Source of the DNA: Acanthaster planci | Taxonomy: Eukaryota; Echinodermata; Asteroidea; Valvatida; Acanthasteridae | DNA: 62,000 bases | Assembly: GCF_001949145.1 (NCBI RefSeq) | Contig: NW_019091411.1 | Coordinates: 954,328-1,016,327 of the forward strand | Reading direction: 5' to 3' | In this document: positions 42,701-46,729 of the stretch, piece after piece | Layout: every line of letters begins with the position of its first letter | Position numbering within the stretch: position 1 is the first letter of the stretch | Program-made: the position numbers and the translations under genes | The notes under the pieces: model-generated | Told to the model about the DNA's origin: nothing | The model's input: only the letters and a program-made list of their open reading frames with translations | The model's database searches: none

Positions 42701-44095
42701 TAGGGTGAAAGTTTACTTCACACCCTTACTGAGACTGATGACGAACGGTAAGTGCTTATGACGCACATTCCTCCCACGTACGCAGTAATCCAAATACAGC
42801 GAAAGGCCCACCATAACCAATTGCCGGACCCGCCCTTTGTCAATATGACCCGGTGAAAACGGCATATCGAGTTATTTATCCGCAGTCAGGTACCATAACA
42901 TCACCGGTACCACCGACAATTGATTCTGTTTACGGTCAAAGGCTACACTCATTGCTAGAGTATACTTGAGCGGCACTCGTACGCCTATATATATTTTGGA
43001 TAATGAGACTGAATACCAGATTAGGACTTCAGCCTGGCTGAAACCATTGACCAGAACCAGAAGAAAAGGGAAGAACCTTGCTGGGGCATAGTAAACCGTC
43101 AATGACAACGGCTACCACTCTGGAAAAGCGAAGTTTCTTTGTTTGTTTTGTTTTTTTTCAGGAATTAACATCCCTCGTGTGGTTAATGGGTTTGGGCTAG
43201 TAAGAGGCAACGCAAAAAAAAGGTGTTACTTGTACAGACAGTGCACGTTTATCGGATTCTGTCCGGAAAGTGGCTTTCATGAGACAGTTTTATTCTATTC
43301 ACCCAGTATAACGAGACAGAATTAAGAATAAAATGACATATTCCCTCTGAAAAATTAGTAAAAGTTACTGGAAAGTTTCATAATGCTATTTTATTAGCAG
43401 GGATAAGCCTACGGTAGCCCTGCAGCATCTTCATTGTTTTGCAGGATCTCCACAAAAATTATTTTCTCGATAATCATTGTATTCGGCACAATGTATAGCC
43501 TATATAGTATCCTATTTTTCGGGTATTGACAAACTGACAAATCTATCCACACCATCTCAAGCCTATGTCTTTGAGGCAATGACCTGACGCTGAGTTCAAT
43601 AGGATTTTAAAAACGAAACGATTGTCTTTACAAGGACAATGAAAGTTTACTCCAGCATATAGGCTAATTCTTGTGAGAGAGCCCTTAAAGAGTAGTTTTT
43701 GCCTGAGAAACTTCCAGCAAACAACACTTGACGCTGTAAATGTAACTCAAGACTTGATGTTCATGCCTTTTTACGTTAGACAAACCATGCTACCCTTTGT
43801 AAATACCAAAAACAATGCTCGCAAATGTTGAAATCATCCATTCTGTCGTGTCCGACTTGCTTATAGATTTCATTAGTTCTAAATGTCATTTTGACCTGTC
43901 ACAAATAGACAACTCAATATAGTGTGTAAATGAGCTTACTTCTACACTGTCGCTATCTGACGGGTTGTATCTCAGAAACCTCCAACGCACAGTACCTCCT
44001 CTGAAGTGAGTGGCTTCAACGGACAAACAGACAATCAGAAGAACAGCAACAGCCAGCCGTTGCGAGTTGTCACAGTGCTCCGTGAGAGCCATCAT
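602..44095 (-). CDS. Large secreted mosaic protein gene (HFRGG, EGF, SMB x4, TIL, CUB, VWD-C8 cassettes), 3' end outside window
   Basis: Forty-one coding exons were placed by GT/AG sites and matching phase. High to low: 43940-44095, 35688-35968, 35163-35356, 33925-34046, 30544-30818, 29159-29326, 28497-28537, 27198-27326, 26669-26803, 26096-26236, 25284-25424, 24768-24884, 23477-23596, 22420-22536, 21285-21401, 20642-20770, 20153-20358, 19331-19514, 18791-19162, 17989-18102, 16798-17012, 16001-16105, 14753-14908, 14277-14442, 13181-13361, 12472-12677, 11911-12082, 11327-11446, 9792-10006, 8598-8705, 7357-7497, 6748-6892, 6337-6516, 5992-6185, 5232-5406, 4181-4300, 3529-3740, 3140-3247, 2507-2662, 1896-2049, 602-781. 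They encode about 2,222 residues and end in phase 1 after the third C8, so a TIL exon is expected beyond the left edge. By domain family the product is extracellular and disulfide-rich (mucin/zonadhesin/tectorin-like); its function is not known. The gene name is left blank because I recognise domains, not an orthologue. A one-base frame break lies in 13181-13361. Confidence 0.9.
1212..1340 (+). repeat. G-rich low-complexity tract (GGTGGG/GATGAG type)
   Basis: Intronic stretch with many GGGG and GGTGGG runs on the plus strand, such as GATGAGATGAGATGGGGTG, and a TATAAAAGG. It could form G-quadruplexes; a promoter role is not supported. Confidence 0.6.
1478..1536. repeat. 59-bp palindrome with telomere-like ends, copy 1
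   Basis: Starts TTAACCCTAAC and ends GTTAGGGTTAA. The arms pair over about 25 bases with few mismatches around a small loop. A second copy of the same length, in reverse orientation, is at 8483-8541. Confidence 0.85.
1896..3740 (-). CDS. Exons 37-40: VWD domain 3, missing two conserved cysteines
   Basis: Exons 3529-3740, 3140-3247, 2507-2662 and 1896-2049 (about residues 1953-2162). It starts [20 protein letters not shown] and continues [63 protein letters not shown] and [15 protein letters not shown] is kept. Two cysteines present in VWD 1 and 2 are absent: the one in the CxYxLxxxC stretch, here RST, and the first Cys of CGLCG, here Trp. Lengths and phases match the other two copies (212, 108, 156 and 154 nt). 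Confidence 0.9.
3360..3466. repeat. Inverted repeats related to the TCATGAGGTCACA family
   Basis: TGCAATGGAAACATT (3360-3374) pairs with AATGTTCCATTGCA (3395-3408). The following GGAATAGAACATTCCATC and TGTCACCTCATGACAT is the reverse complement of the MITE end at 13867. A fragment resembling the same end lies near 2987. Confidence 0.5.
4181..4300 (-). CDS. Exon 36: EGF-like domain opening VWD cassette 3
   Basis: A 120-nt phase 1-1 exon (about residues 1913-1952): [30 protein letters not shown]. Donor is GTTAGT. Confidence 0.87.
5232..5406 (-). CDS. Exon 35: VWC/EGF-type exon following TIL 3
   Basis: A 175-nt exon, phase 0 in and phase 1 out (about residues 1854-1912): [42 protein letters not shown]. 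Acceptor is TTGTTAG, donor GTGAGT. Confidence 0.87.
5992..6185 (-). CDS. Exon 34: TIL domain 3
   Basis: A 194-nt exon, phase 1 in and phase 0 out (about residues 1790-1854): [53 protein letters not shown]. Donor is GTAAGT. Confidence 0.9.
6337..6516 (-). CDS. Exon 33: C8 domain 2
   Basis: A 180-nt phase 1-1 exon (about residues 1730-1789): [57 protein letters not shown]. All conserved C8 cysteines are present in one frame, so it serves as the reference for the broken copy at 13181-13361. Confidence 0.92.
6748..10006 (-). CDS. Exons 29-32: VWD domain 2
   Basis: Exons 9792-10006, 8598-8705, 7357-7497 and 6748-6892 (about residues 1527-1729). It starts [20 protein letters not shown] and continues [57 protein letters not shown] and [16 protein letters not shown] and CGLCG are intact. 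The introns hold a TIR element (7821-7981) and one of the 59-bp palindromes (8483-8541). A pogo-like element starts 23 nt upstream of the first exon's acceptor. Confidence 0.92.
7821..7981. mobile_element. Non-autonomous TIR element (MITE), 161 bp
   Basis: The ends are inverted repeats of about 38 bp: AGGGAATGTTTCATAATT and GGCGGTATTTACTG on the left, CAGTAAATACCGCC and AATTATGAAACGCTCCCT on the right. There is no coding capacity and the target duplication is not clear. Confidence 0.8.
8483..8541. repeat. 59-bp palindrome with telomere-like ends, copy 2
   Basis: TTAACCCTAACCCTCCTCAA ... GAGGAGGGTTAGGGTTAA. It is the reverse complement of copy 1 with a few changes. It lies in the intron between two VWD 2 exons. 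Confidence 0.85.
10030..10552. mobile_element. pogo/Tigger-like non-autonomous element, 523 bp, TA duplication
   Basis: Starts CAGTCAAACCTGCC and ends GGCAGGTTTGACTG, flanked on both sides by TA (10028-10029 and 10553-10554). CAGT termini with a TA duplication are typical of the pogo branch of Tc1/mariner. No transposase ORF. It ends 23 nt from the splice acceptor of exon 29. Confidence 0.75.
11327..11446 (-). CDS. Exon 28: EGF-like domain opening VWD cassette 2
   Basis: A 120-nt phase 1-1 exon (about residues 1487-1526): [28 protein letters not shown]. Boundaries are TTTCAG before ATGACC and CGAA before GTAAGT. Closest in sequence to exon 20, as expected if the whole cassette was duplicated. 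Confidence 0.88.
11911..12082 (-). CDS. Exon 27: VWC/EGF-type exon following TIL 2
   Basis: A 172-nt exon, phase 0 in and phase 1 out (about residues 1430-1486): [43 protein letters not shown]. It continues the TIL module and ends EGF-like, as in exons 18 and 35. Confidence 0.87.
12472..12677 (-). CDS. Exon 26: TIL domain 2
   Basis: A 206-nt exon, phase 1 in and phase 0 out (about residues 1361-1429): [52 protein letters not shown]. Same length and phase pattern as TIL 1. Confidence 0.9.
12777..12819. repeat. Short intronic inverted repeat
   Basis: GTTGGGCCATAG and CTATGGCCCAAT pair around a 12-base loop (CAGTTGGCCAAA). Confidence 0.6.
13181..13361 (-). CDS. Exon 25: C8 domain 1, with a one-base frame break
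   Basis: C8 domains follow VWD domains and supply eight conserved cysteines. This exon has sound splice sites but is 181 nt, while the other two C8 exons are both 180 nt. The first half reads [20 protein letters not shown] and [13 protein letters not shown] in the frame set by the upstream exon; the second half reads [20 protein letters not shown] and C in the +1 frame, which is the frame required by the next exon. The C-to-Tyr spacing should be five residues (15 nt) as in the other copies, but is 16 nt. One extra base, for example in the CCC of TGCCCGCC, explains everything. It may be an assembly or sequencing error, or a real null allele. Confidence 0.88.
13861..13969. mobile_element. Palindromic MITE of the TCATGAGGTCACA family, about 109 bp
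   Basis: Left arm TTTCATGAGGTCACACATGG plus AATGTTCCATTCC; right arm GGAACATTCCACTTGTCATC plus CCATAAAATTATTTTC, which is its inverted match. Related ends occur near 3434-3466 and 54106-54232. Confidence 0.65.
14277..17012 (-). CDS. Exons 21-24: von Willebrand type D (VWD) domain 1
   Basis: Four exons: 16798-17012, 16001-16105, 14753-14908 and 14277-14442 (about residues 1087-1300), with phase 0 internal borders. It starts [20 protein letters not shown] and continues [52 protein letters not shown] and [12 protein letters not shown]. All VWD hallmarks are present, including CGLCG and the GDPH sequence, which is an autocatalytic Asp-Pro cleavage site in some VWD proteins such as MUC2. Intron 14909-16000 carries G- and C-runs near 15170-15270, and intron 16106-16797 a possible SINE. 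Confidence 0.92.
16530..16650 (+). repeat. Possible tRNA-derived SINE head
   Basis: TGGCACAGCAG resembles a pol III A box, and GGTTCATATCC, about 45 bases on, resembles a B box. There is no intact tRNA fold and no tail is identified, so this is tentative. Confidence 0.3.
17989..18102 (-). CDS. Exon 20: EGF-like domain opening VWD cassette 1
   Basis: A 114-nt phase 1-1 exon (about residues 1049-1086): [29 protein letters not shown]. It has six cysteines. An EGF of this type precedes each VWD (also 11327-11446 and 4181-4300). Donor is GTCAGT, slightly off consensus. Confidence 0.88.
18791..19162 (-). CDS. Exon 19: CUB-like domain
   Basis: The longest exon of the gene (372 nt, phase 1-1; about residues 925-1048) encodes a single domain. 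[20 protein letters not shown] resembles the CUB opening 'F.SPxYPxxYPxN', followed by [20 protein letters not shown], then a hydrophobic strand pattern, and FECCWKA. CUB domains are extracellular beta-sandwich modules that bind proteins or glycans. The match is to the opening motif and overall length; several consensus residues differ, so 'CUB-like' is the safer name. It occurs once and interrupts the TIL/EGF series. Confidence 0.75.
19331..19514 (-). CDS. Exon 18: VWC/EGF-type exon following TIL 1
   Basis: A 184-nt exon, phase 0 in and phase 1 out (about residues 864-924). [16 protein letters not shown] is the usual continuation of a TIL module and resembles the start of VWC. It is followed by [12 protein letters not shown] and [14 protein letters not shown], an EGF-like end. 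The same exon type recurs at 11911-12082 and 5232-5406. Confidence 0.85.
20153..20358 (-). CDS. Exon 17: TIL (trypsin-inhibitor-like) domain 1
   Basis: A 206-nt exon, phase 1 in and phase 0 out (about residues 795-863): [18 protein letters not shown], then [19 protein letters not shown], then [12 protein letters not shown] and GRYYP. This is the cysteine-rich TIL module that follows C8 in VWF, mucins and zonadhesin. Here it stands alone, with no VWD or C8 before it. The phase 1-0 pattern and length match the two later TIL exons (206 and 194 nt). Confidence 0.88.
20642..23596 (-). CDS. Exons 13-16: four tandem EGF-like domains
   Basis: Four phase 1-1 exons, one EGF each: 23477-23596, 22420-22536, 21285-21401 and 20642-20770 (about residues 634-794). 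The first three are close relatives sharing a C..N.....NTDYxCxCPxGFxGKNC pattern ([36 protein letters not shown]), so recent unit duplication is likely. The fourth is different ([21 protein letters not shown]). The acceptor of 21285-21401 has a poor polypyrimidine tract, and an alternative AG three bases upstream would add one Ala. Confidence 0.9.
21789..21974. mobile_element. pogo/Tigger-like non-autonomous element, 186 bp, TA duplication
   Basis: Left end CAGTCAACTCTCGTTATAAC, right end TTATAACAAGAGACGACTG, flanked by TA (21787-21788 and 21975-21976). The internal GTTATAAC motif is repeated. It lies in the intron between exons 14 and 15. Confidence 0.82.
24768..26803 (-). CDS. Exons 9-12: four tandem somatomedin B (SMB) domains
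   Basis: Four phase 1-1 exons: 26669-26803, 26096-26236, 25284-25424 and 24768-24884 (about residues 456-633). Each encodes one SMB with all eight cysteines in the order CxxRC ... CxCD ... C ... DCC ... C, for example TCAQRCY ... CYCDSFC ... [10 protein letters not shown] and SCSNRCF ... CFCDALC ... [10 protein letters not shown]. Short Pro/Asp-rich linkers such as [11 protein letters not shown] separate them. SMB domains in vitronectin bind PAI-1 and the urokinase receptor, and others occur in ENPP enzymes and proteoglycan 4. No RGD follows this array, so vitronectin-type integrin binding is not suggested. Confidence 0.92.
27198..27326 (-). CDS. Exon 8: EGF-like domain 1
   Basis: One complete EGF on a 129-nt phase 1-1 exon (about residues 413-455): [27 protein letters not shown], with six cysteines in canonical order. 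It lacks the Asp/Asn calcium-binding consensus, so it is probably not a calcium-binding EGF. It links the HFRGG domain to the SMB array. Confidence 0.9.
27784..27990. mobile_element. TIR element (MITE), about 207 bp
   Basis: Left end GGTCATTCCATGAGGTTGCG plus GCACAATTTGTGA; right end TCACAAATTGTGCCCCGACT plus TCAGGGAATGACC, an imperfect inverted repeat of about 33 bp. No ORF. It lies in the intron between exons 7 and 8. Confidence 0.8.
28497..29326 (-). CDS. Exons 6 and 7: end of HFRGG domain
   Basis: Exon 6 (29159-29326, 168 nt) reads [18 protein letters not shown] and [12 protein letters not shown]; exon 7 (28497-28537, 41 nt) adds [13 protein letters not shown]. Together they match the family ending 'I(V)TSSPLGM ... 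IMCFYAxDSxGxxSSQRCITI' and close the domain at about residue 412. Exon 7 is one of the shortest in the gene and leaves phase 1, the phase used by nearly all later module borders. Exon 6 has two in-frame AG acceptors six bases apart (CAACAG and CATCAG), so a two-residue splice variant is possible. Exon 7 has consensus sites: CTGCAG acceptor and GTAAGT donor. Confidence 0.85.
30074..30316. mobile_element. TIR element (MITE), about 243 bp with long arms
   Basis: Left end CTAAGGGAAAGTTTGCGGGT, then GAAATTGATCTCTTTTATAA and CAGTGAGTGTAAATTC; the right end is the inverted version closing CCTTTCCTTAG. The arms extend about 80 bp each. Intronic, between exons 5 and 6. Confidence 0.8.
30544..30818 (-). 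CDS. Exon 5: HFRGG domain, part 5
   Basis: This 275-nt exon (phase 0 in, phase 2 out; about residues 252-342) reads [12 protein letters not shown], then [24 protein letters not shown], and [18 protein letters not shown]. This is the cadherin-like beta-strand part of the HFRGG family ('WYAVAIQIED ... LSSVPLQFLVxV ... C...PxFV.PTP'). The acceptor is CTAAG before GGACCA and the donor is ATAAC before GTAAGC. Confidence 0.9.
33049..33243. mobile_element. TIR element (MITE), 195 bp
   Basis: TCTGGTTCGTAAGTGAC at the left and GTCACATTTACGAACCAGA at the right. No coding capacity. It is in the 3.1-kb intron between exons 4 and 5, which otherwise shows no exon-like sequence. Confidence 0.75.
33925..34046 (-). 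CDS. Exon 4: HFRGG domain, part 4
   Basis: This 122-nt exon is phase 1 in and phase 0 out. It encodes [18 protein letters not shown] followed by CFALCQLVD, matching the 'DPDGDxVxCRWA' segment of the family. It ends PAGSE at a GTATG donor and joins exon 5 as GSE-GPCTL. It covers about residues 210-251. Confidence 0.85.
34245..34273. repeat. Perfect short hairpin
   Basis: AACCTTGTGTGGA, loop CAT, TCCACACAAGGTT: 13 perfect base pairs with a three-base loop, in the intron upstream of exon 4. Confidence 0.75.
35163..35356 (-). CDS. Exon 3: HFRGG domain, part 3 (no long ORF; found by phase and motif)
   Basis: This 194-nt exon was found because the neighbouring exons are phase-incompatible without it. 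It reads [13 protein letters not shown], then [20 protein letters not shown], then [12 protein letters not shown]. Family members as I recall them have 'R(S)DTGxINSSPVTSMxPIVRLQxGCxHTIxIPV' at this place, so the register fits residue for residue. Boundaries are TCAACAG before GTATAG and CCAA before GTAAGG. One base completes the codon from exon 2 (Gly) and one base is donated to exon 4 (Ile), which restores the frame on both sides. Confidence 0.85.
35688..35968 (-). CDS. Exon 2: HFRGG domain, part 2
   Basis: This exon is 281 nt, phase 0 in and phase 2 out, covering about residues 53-145. It starts VEVSHRVAW and includes [13 protein letters not shown], matching the 'ISxRxxW ... YCTDxSxxxDWTxG' pattern that I recall for the HFRGG family. 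The 5' boundary is ATGCAG before GTTGAG and the 3' boundary is CTAGG before GTAAGT. Its phase does not fit the exon at 34046, which is what led me to the exon at 35163-35356. Confidence 0.85.
36898..37838. mobile_element. Possible TIR element, about 941 bp
   Basis: The left end TATGGAATTCCATATCTGC is followed by GTCGCCTGTCGCTCGTCG; the right end has CGACGAGC after GTGACAGG, then GCAGATACTGAATTCCATA. The ends are imperfect inverted repeats of about 60 bp. The interior is AT-rich with no transposase. Confidence 0.6.
38692..38903. mobile_element. Fold-back element with nested palindromes, about 212 bp
   Basis: Outer arms: CAATAGTGCGCCTCCATTG and the inverse GGAGGCGCACTATT. Inner arms: GAGTTTGCAACGCGTTGACC plus AATCACAA, and the inverse TTGTGATTGGCCAACGCGTT plus GCAAACTC. 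A third palindrome, TGATCTCCATTATATAATGG plus AGATCA, sits in the left arm. GC-rich, with CCAAT/ATTGG boxes in both inner arms. Confidence 0.75.
40961..40991. repeat. Perfect short hairpin
   Basis: TCCCGTTTTGTTC, loop CCGGT, GAACAAAACGGGA: 13 perfect base pairs in intron 1. Confidence 0.7.
43940..44095 (-). CDS. Exon 1: start codon, signal peptide and start of HFRGG domain
   Basis: Two adjacent ATG codons (44093-44095 and 44090-44092) open a 52-codon exon. Residues 14-28 form a hydrophobic core ending SVEA, and the mature chain probably begins THFRGG. An Ala-Thr-His-Phe-Arg-Gly-Gly start just after the signal peptide is typical of large invertebrate secreted proteins with EGF or VWD modules. 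The exon ends GAA followed by GTAAGC, in phase 0, and joins 35968 to read DSVE-VEVSH. The second ATG has the better +4 G; either start gives the same signal peptide. The transcription start is not visible. Confidence 0.85.
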
Positions 44096-44532
44096 TGCAA
44101 ACTAAGGTGCGTTCACGTTAAACGTACTGGTGAACATTGGTTTACTATAATTGGGCAAAACTAAATTCCACCATGCGAATGCTCGAGTTCACTGTGAAAA
44201 TGCAAGTTCTTTCTTCAAGCGTTATAGCTGCATTGTGCGTGATTGAATTCTTTGATGCATACAAACCCACGAACCGTACAAGGGCAGGTAATCATAAATA
44301 GCCAATGAACGACAGGTGAAAAAAAATTGTGTGGCCAAGATGATGAGAAAAAATGGTCATCGCAAATAGGCGTGTATCACAAAAAATGTCATAACAGCTA
44401 TCATTCGGTATATTGCTACAGGCGGTTTCTGCAAAACAGACACACCAAACTAAAACAAACCAAAACAGGCACACCAAATAAAAACAGCCCCATATAAAAA
44501 CAGACACACACAAGTGTGTATTTGCCTGCAAC

Positions 44533-44667
44533 NNNNNNNNNNNNNNNNNNNNNNNNNNNNNNNNNNNNNNNNNNNNNNNNNNNNNNNNNNNNNNNNNNNN
44601 NNNNNNNNNNNNNNNNNNNNNNNNNNNNNNNNNNNNNNNNNNNNNNNNNNNNNNNNNNNNNNNNNNN
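44533..44667. other. Assembly gap (135 N)
   Basis: Run of N flanked on both sides by A/C-rich repeats such as ACACACCAAACTAAAACAAA, so a collapsed microsatellite is likely. Confidence 0.99.
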
Positions 44668-45443
44668 ATTGAATGCAGAAACAAACTCACATACACAGCC
44701 CCCCCACACACACACACAAAACAAAATGATATAGCAAAAGGTACGGGGAAAAATAGGAAAAAAATTAACAAACAACAGAAAAGCAGCAAACAAAACAAAA
44801 CAAATTAAAAGGGCCAATTCAAAAAATTTACTATATATGCTTTAAAATTCAGTCTGAATGAAAAAAGACTTCAATATCGGAGAAGTTTAGGCATTGAGGC
44901 TAAAACCTGTTGGGATGATTCTGAAACAACTTGCAATCCGTGGTTTATTCTTGTAATCACAACTAATTCTGGATATTCTTATAGCACACATAAAAGTGTT
45001 TTTATGTGTTATTTTCGGTGTTTAACAAACCAGAATTATGCCACATCATTACAACTGTATCAAGAGCTGTATAAATATTTGAATCTACGAAGTCACTGAG
45101 ATTTTGATATCAGCATAAACCTCGGTCATTCTGATTGATTCTGATCTGATTGGAGTTATGCGTTTCTTATTTTTGATAAAATCGTTACAATTCAGTTTTA
45201 ACCCCCATTAAATTGCAATCACTGGGATTGACTATCCTTGTTTCCTTCGCAAGTTATTCTAATAAACAGTGAATCGGGGCTAGTTTCTTCCGATGCCATA
45301 AAGATTTTTCAGTCGCCATAGATCGGGGTATTCATTTCAGTATATCAGGATTGTGACCCCCCCCCTGTTTATAATCAACAGATGTCAAGATTCAGTGGAA
45401 ATCGGAAAAGGCAGTGAGATTGAAGTGAAAGCATGACCTATTA

Positions 45444-45741
45444 TAGCCTTTGATCAAGGCGCTCGCGGCGAAATGGATAGTCGCTCGAAAGCGAGGATCG
45501 GAGCTAGAGGAGACTAGTTTAAGCACCAAACCAACGCACGAAGAAAGACTACACGACGAACAGCACGTGCATGCGCATAGCCGAACTAAGCGTGTCGTGG
45601 ACTGTGCGCGCCCCCAGGCGTGCCTGCAGGTTGTCGTGTAGTCTTTGTTCGTGCGCTGGTTTGGTTCTTAAACCAGTTTCCTCTAGCTCCTCGCTCTTGA
45701 GCGCCGATCCATTTCGCCGCGGGCATCTTGATCAAAGGCTA
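45444..45741. mobile_element. Mutator-like long-TIR element, 298 bp, 9-bp target duplication
   Basis: Starts TAGCCTTTGATCAAG and ends CTTGATCAAAGGCTA; the arms extend well over 100 bp. The 9-base sequence GACCTATTA is directly repeated at 45435-45443 and 45742-45750. Long TIRs with 9-bp duplications point to the MULE superfamily. There is no coding capacity. Confidence 0.85.
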
Positions 45742-46286
45742 GACCTATTATTATTCATTCACCAACCCACCGACTCCTTGGGTTTAGAATGATCCAAACG
45801 AAACCGAAAACCGGCATAATCCAAACCGACAAAACCGTAATAAACTCAATCTAATCTCAATCCAACCAATCTCAGATAAAATATTTAGGAATCGAGCTAG
45901 ACAATGTTCGGGGACAAAAATTAAAGTATTGTTCTGAGGAATTTGTGATGCATGTCTTCAGGGTTCGGGAACTGATTAAAGTAATCAACTCAGGAAAAAC
46001 TCAACTGCACACAATGCAGGCTCGACGTGCACAATGGTTATGTTTTATTGTAAAAAATAACGATAAATCTCAAGCAATGACAATCAATCAAAATATGATT
46101 TAAAGAGAACACAGGATCTTGTGAAAGTTTAATACGAAACTTTCACATCTTAGTCTTGAAATTCATAGAGTATGCAACGGAATGCCTGGACAGCAGATAA
46201 GGGAACACGTACACCAGTGGTTCGTCTGGCCTTTCTTTGCAACGACACAGCCCAGTCATCTGCATCTAAAGCGGACAGACTAGTAG

Positions 46287-46508
46287 ACTGAGTCACTTGA
46301 CTTGGACTCGGGTCGGACTCGAGTCACTATTTTTGTGACTCGTGACTTGACTTGTAACTATCAGTTTTCGACCTGCGACTCAACTTGTAAAGAGGGACTT
46401 ATGAGTTGACTTTGACTTGAACAAAATACTTACAGCTTGCTTGTGTTTGGACCAAATGGACTTTTGACTTGACTTGGCCTGTAATCAAATGACTTGTGAC
46501 TAGCTACC
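46287..46508. repeat. GACTTG/GACTCG-rich degenerate repeat
   Basis: Many GACTTG, GACTCG and TGACTTGACTTG units in both orientations, for example CACTTGACTTGGACTCGGGT. Confidence 0.75.
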
Positions 46509-46729
46509 ACCGCTGAAACAGACTGAGTCCACGTCACTGCAATCTCTAATCACCATGATGCTGGATCAAGATAGACAAACTTTGATTTACAGAAAAACAA
46601 CATACTTTTGCGACCATGGTCCATGTATGTTTCGTTCAAATAAAAAAAAGGAAAGACAAGAACAAATAGACAACAAACAAACAAAACACGTCGCTTTCTT
46701 TTTTTTTTATTTGAAAAAGAAAATTGAAA

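Larger units (their letters stand above)
35969..43939 (-). other. Intron 1 (8 kb), repeat-rich
   Basis: No coding exon was recognised. It contains TIR elements at 36898-37838 and 38692-38903, a short TAG/TAC simple repeat near 38495-38535, hairpins at 40961-40991 and 41701-41740, and C- or G-runs near 38080, 38190, 41540 and 41950. The stretch 38.5-40.1 kb is clearly more GC- and CpG-rich than its surroundings. Confidence 0.65.

Noticed and set aside
44292-44817. Long minus-strand ORFs across the N gap
   Set aside because: Open only because N codons are read as X; flanks are simple repeat.
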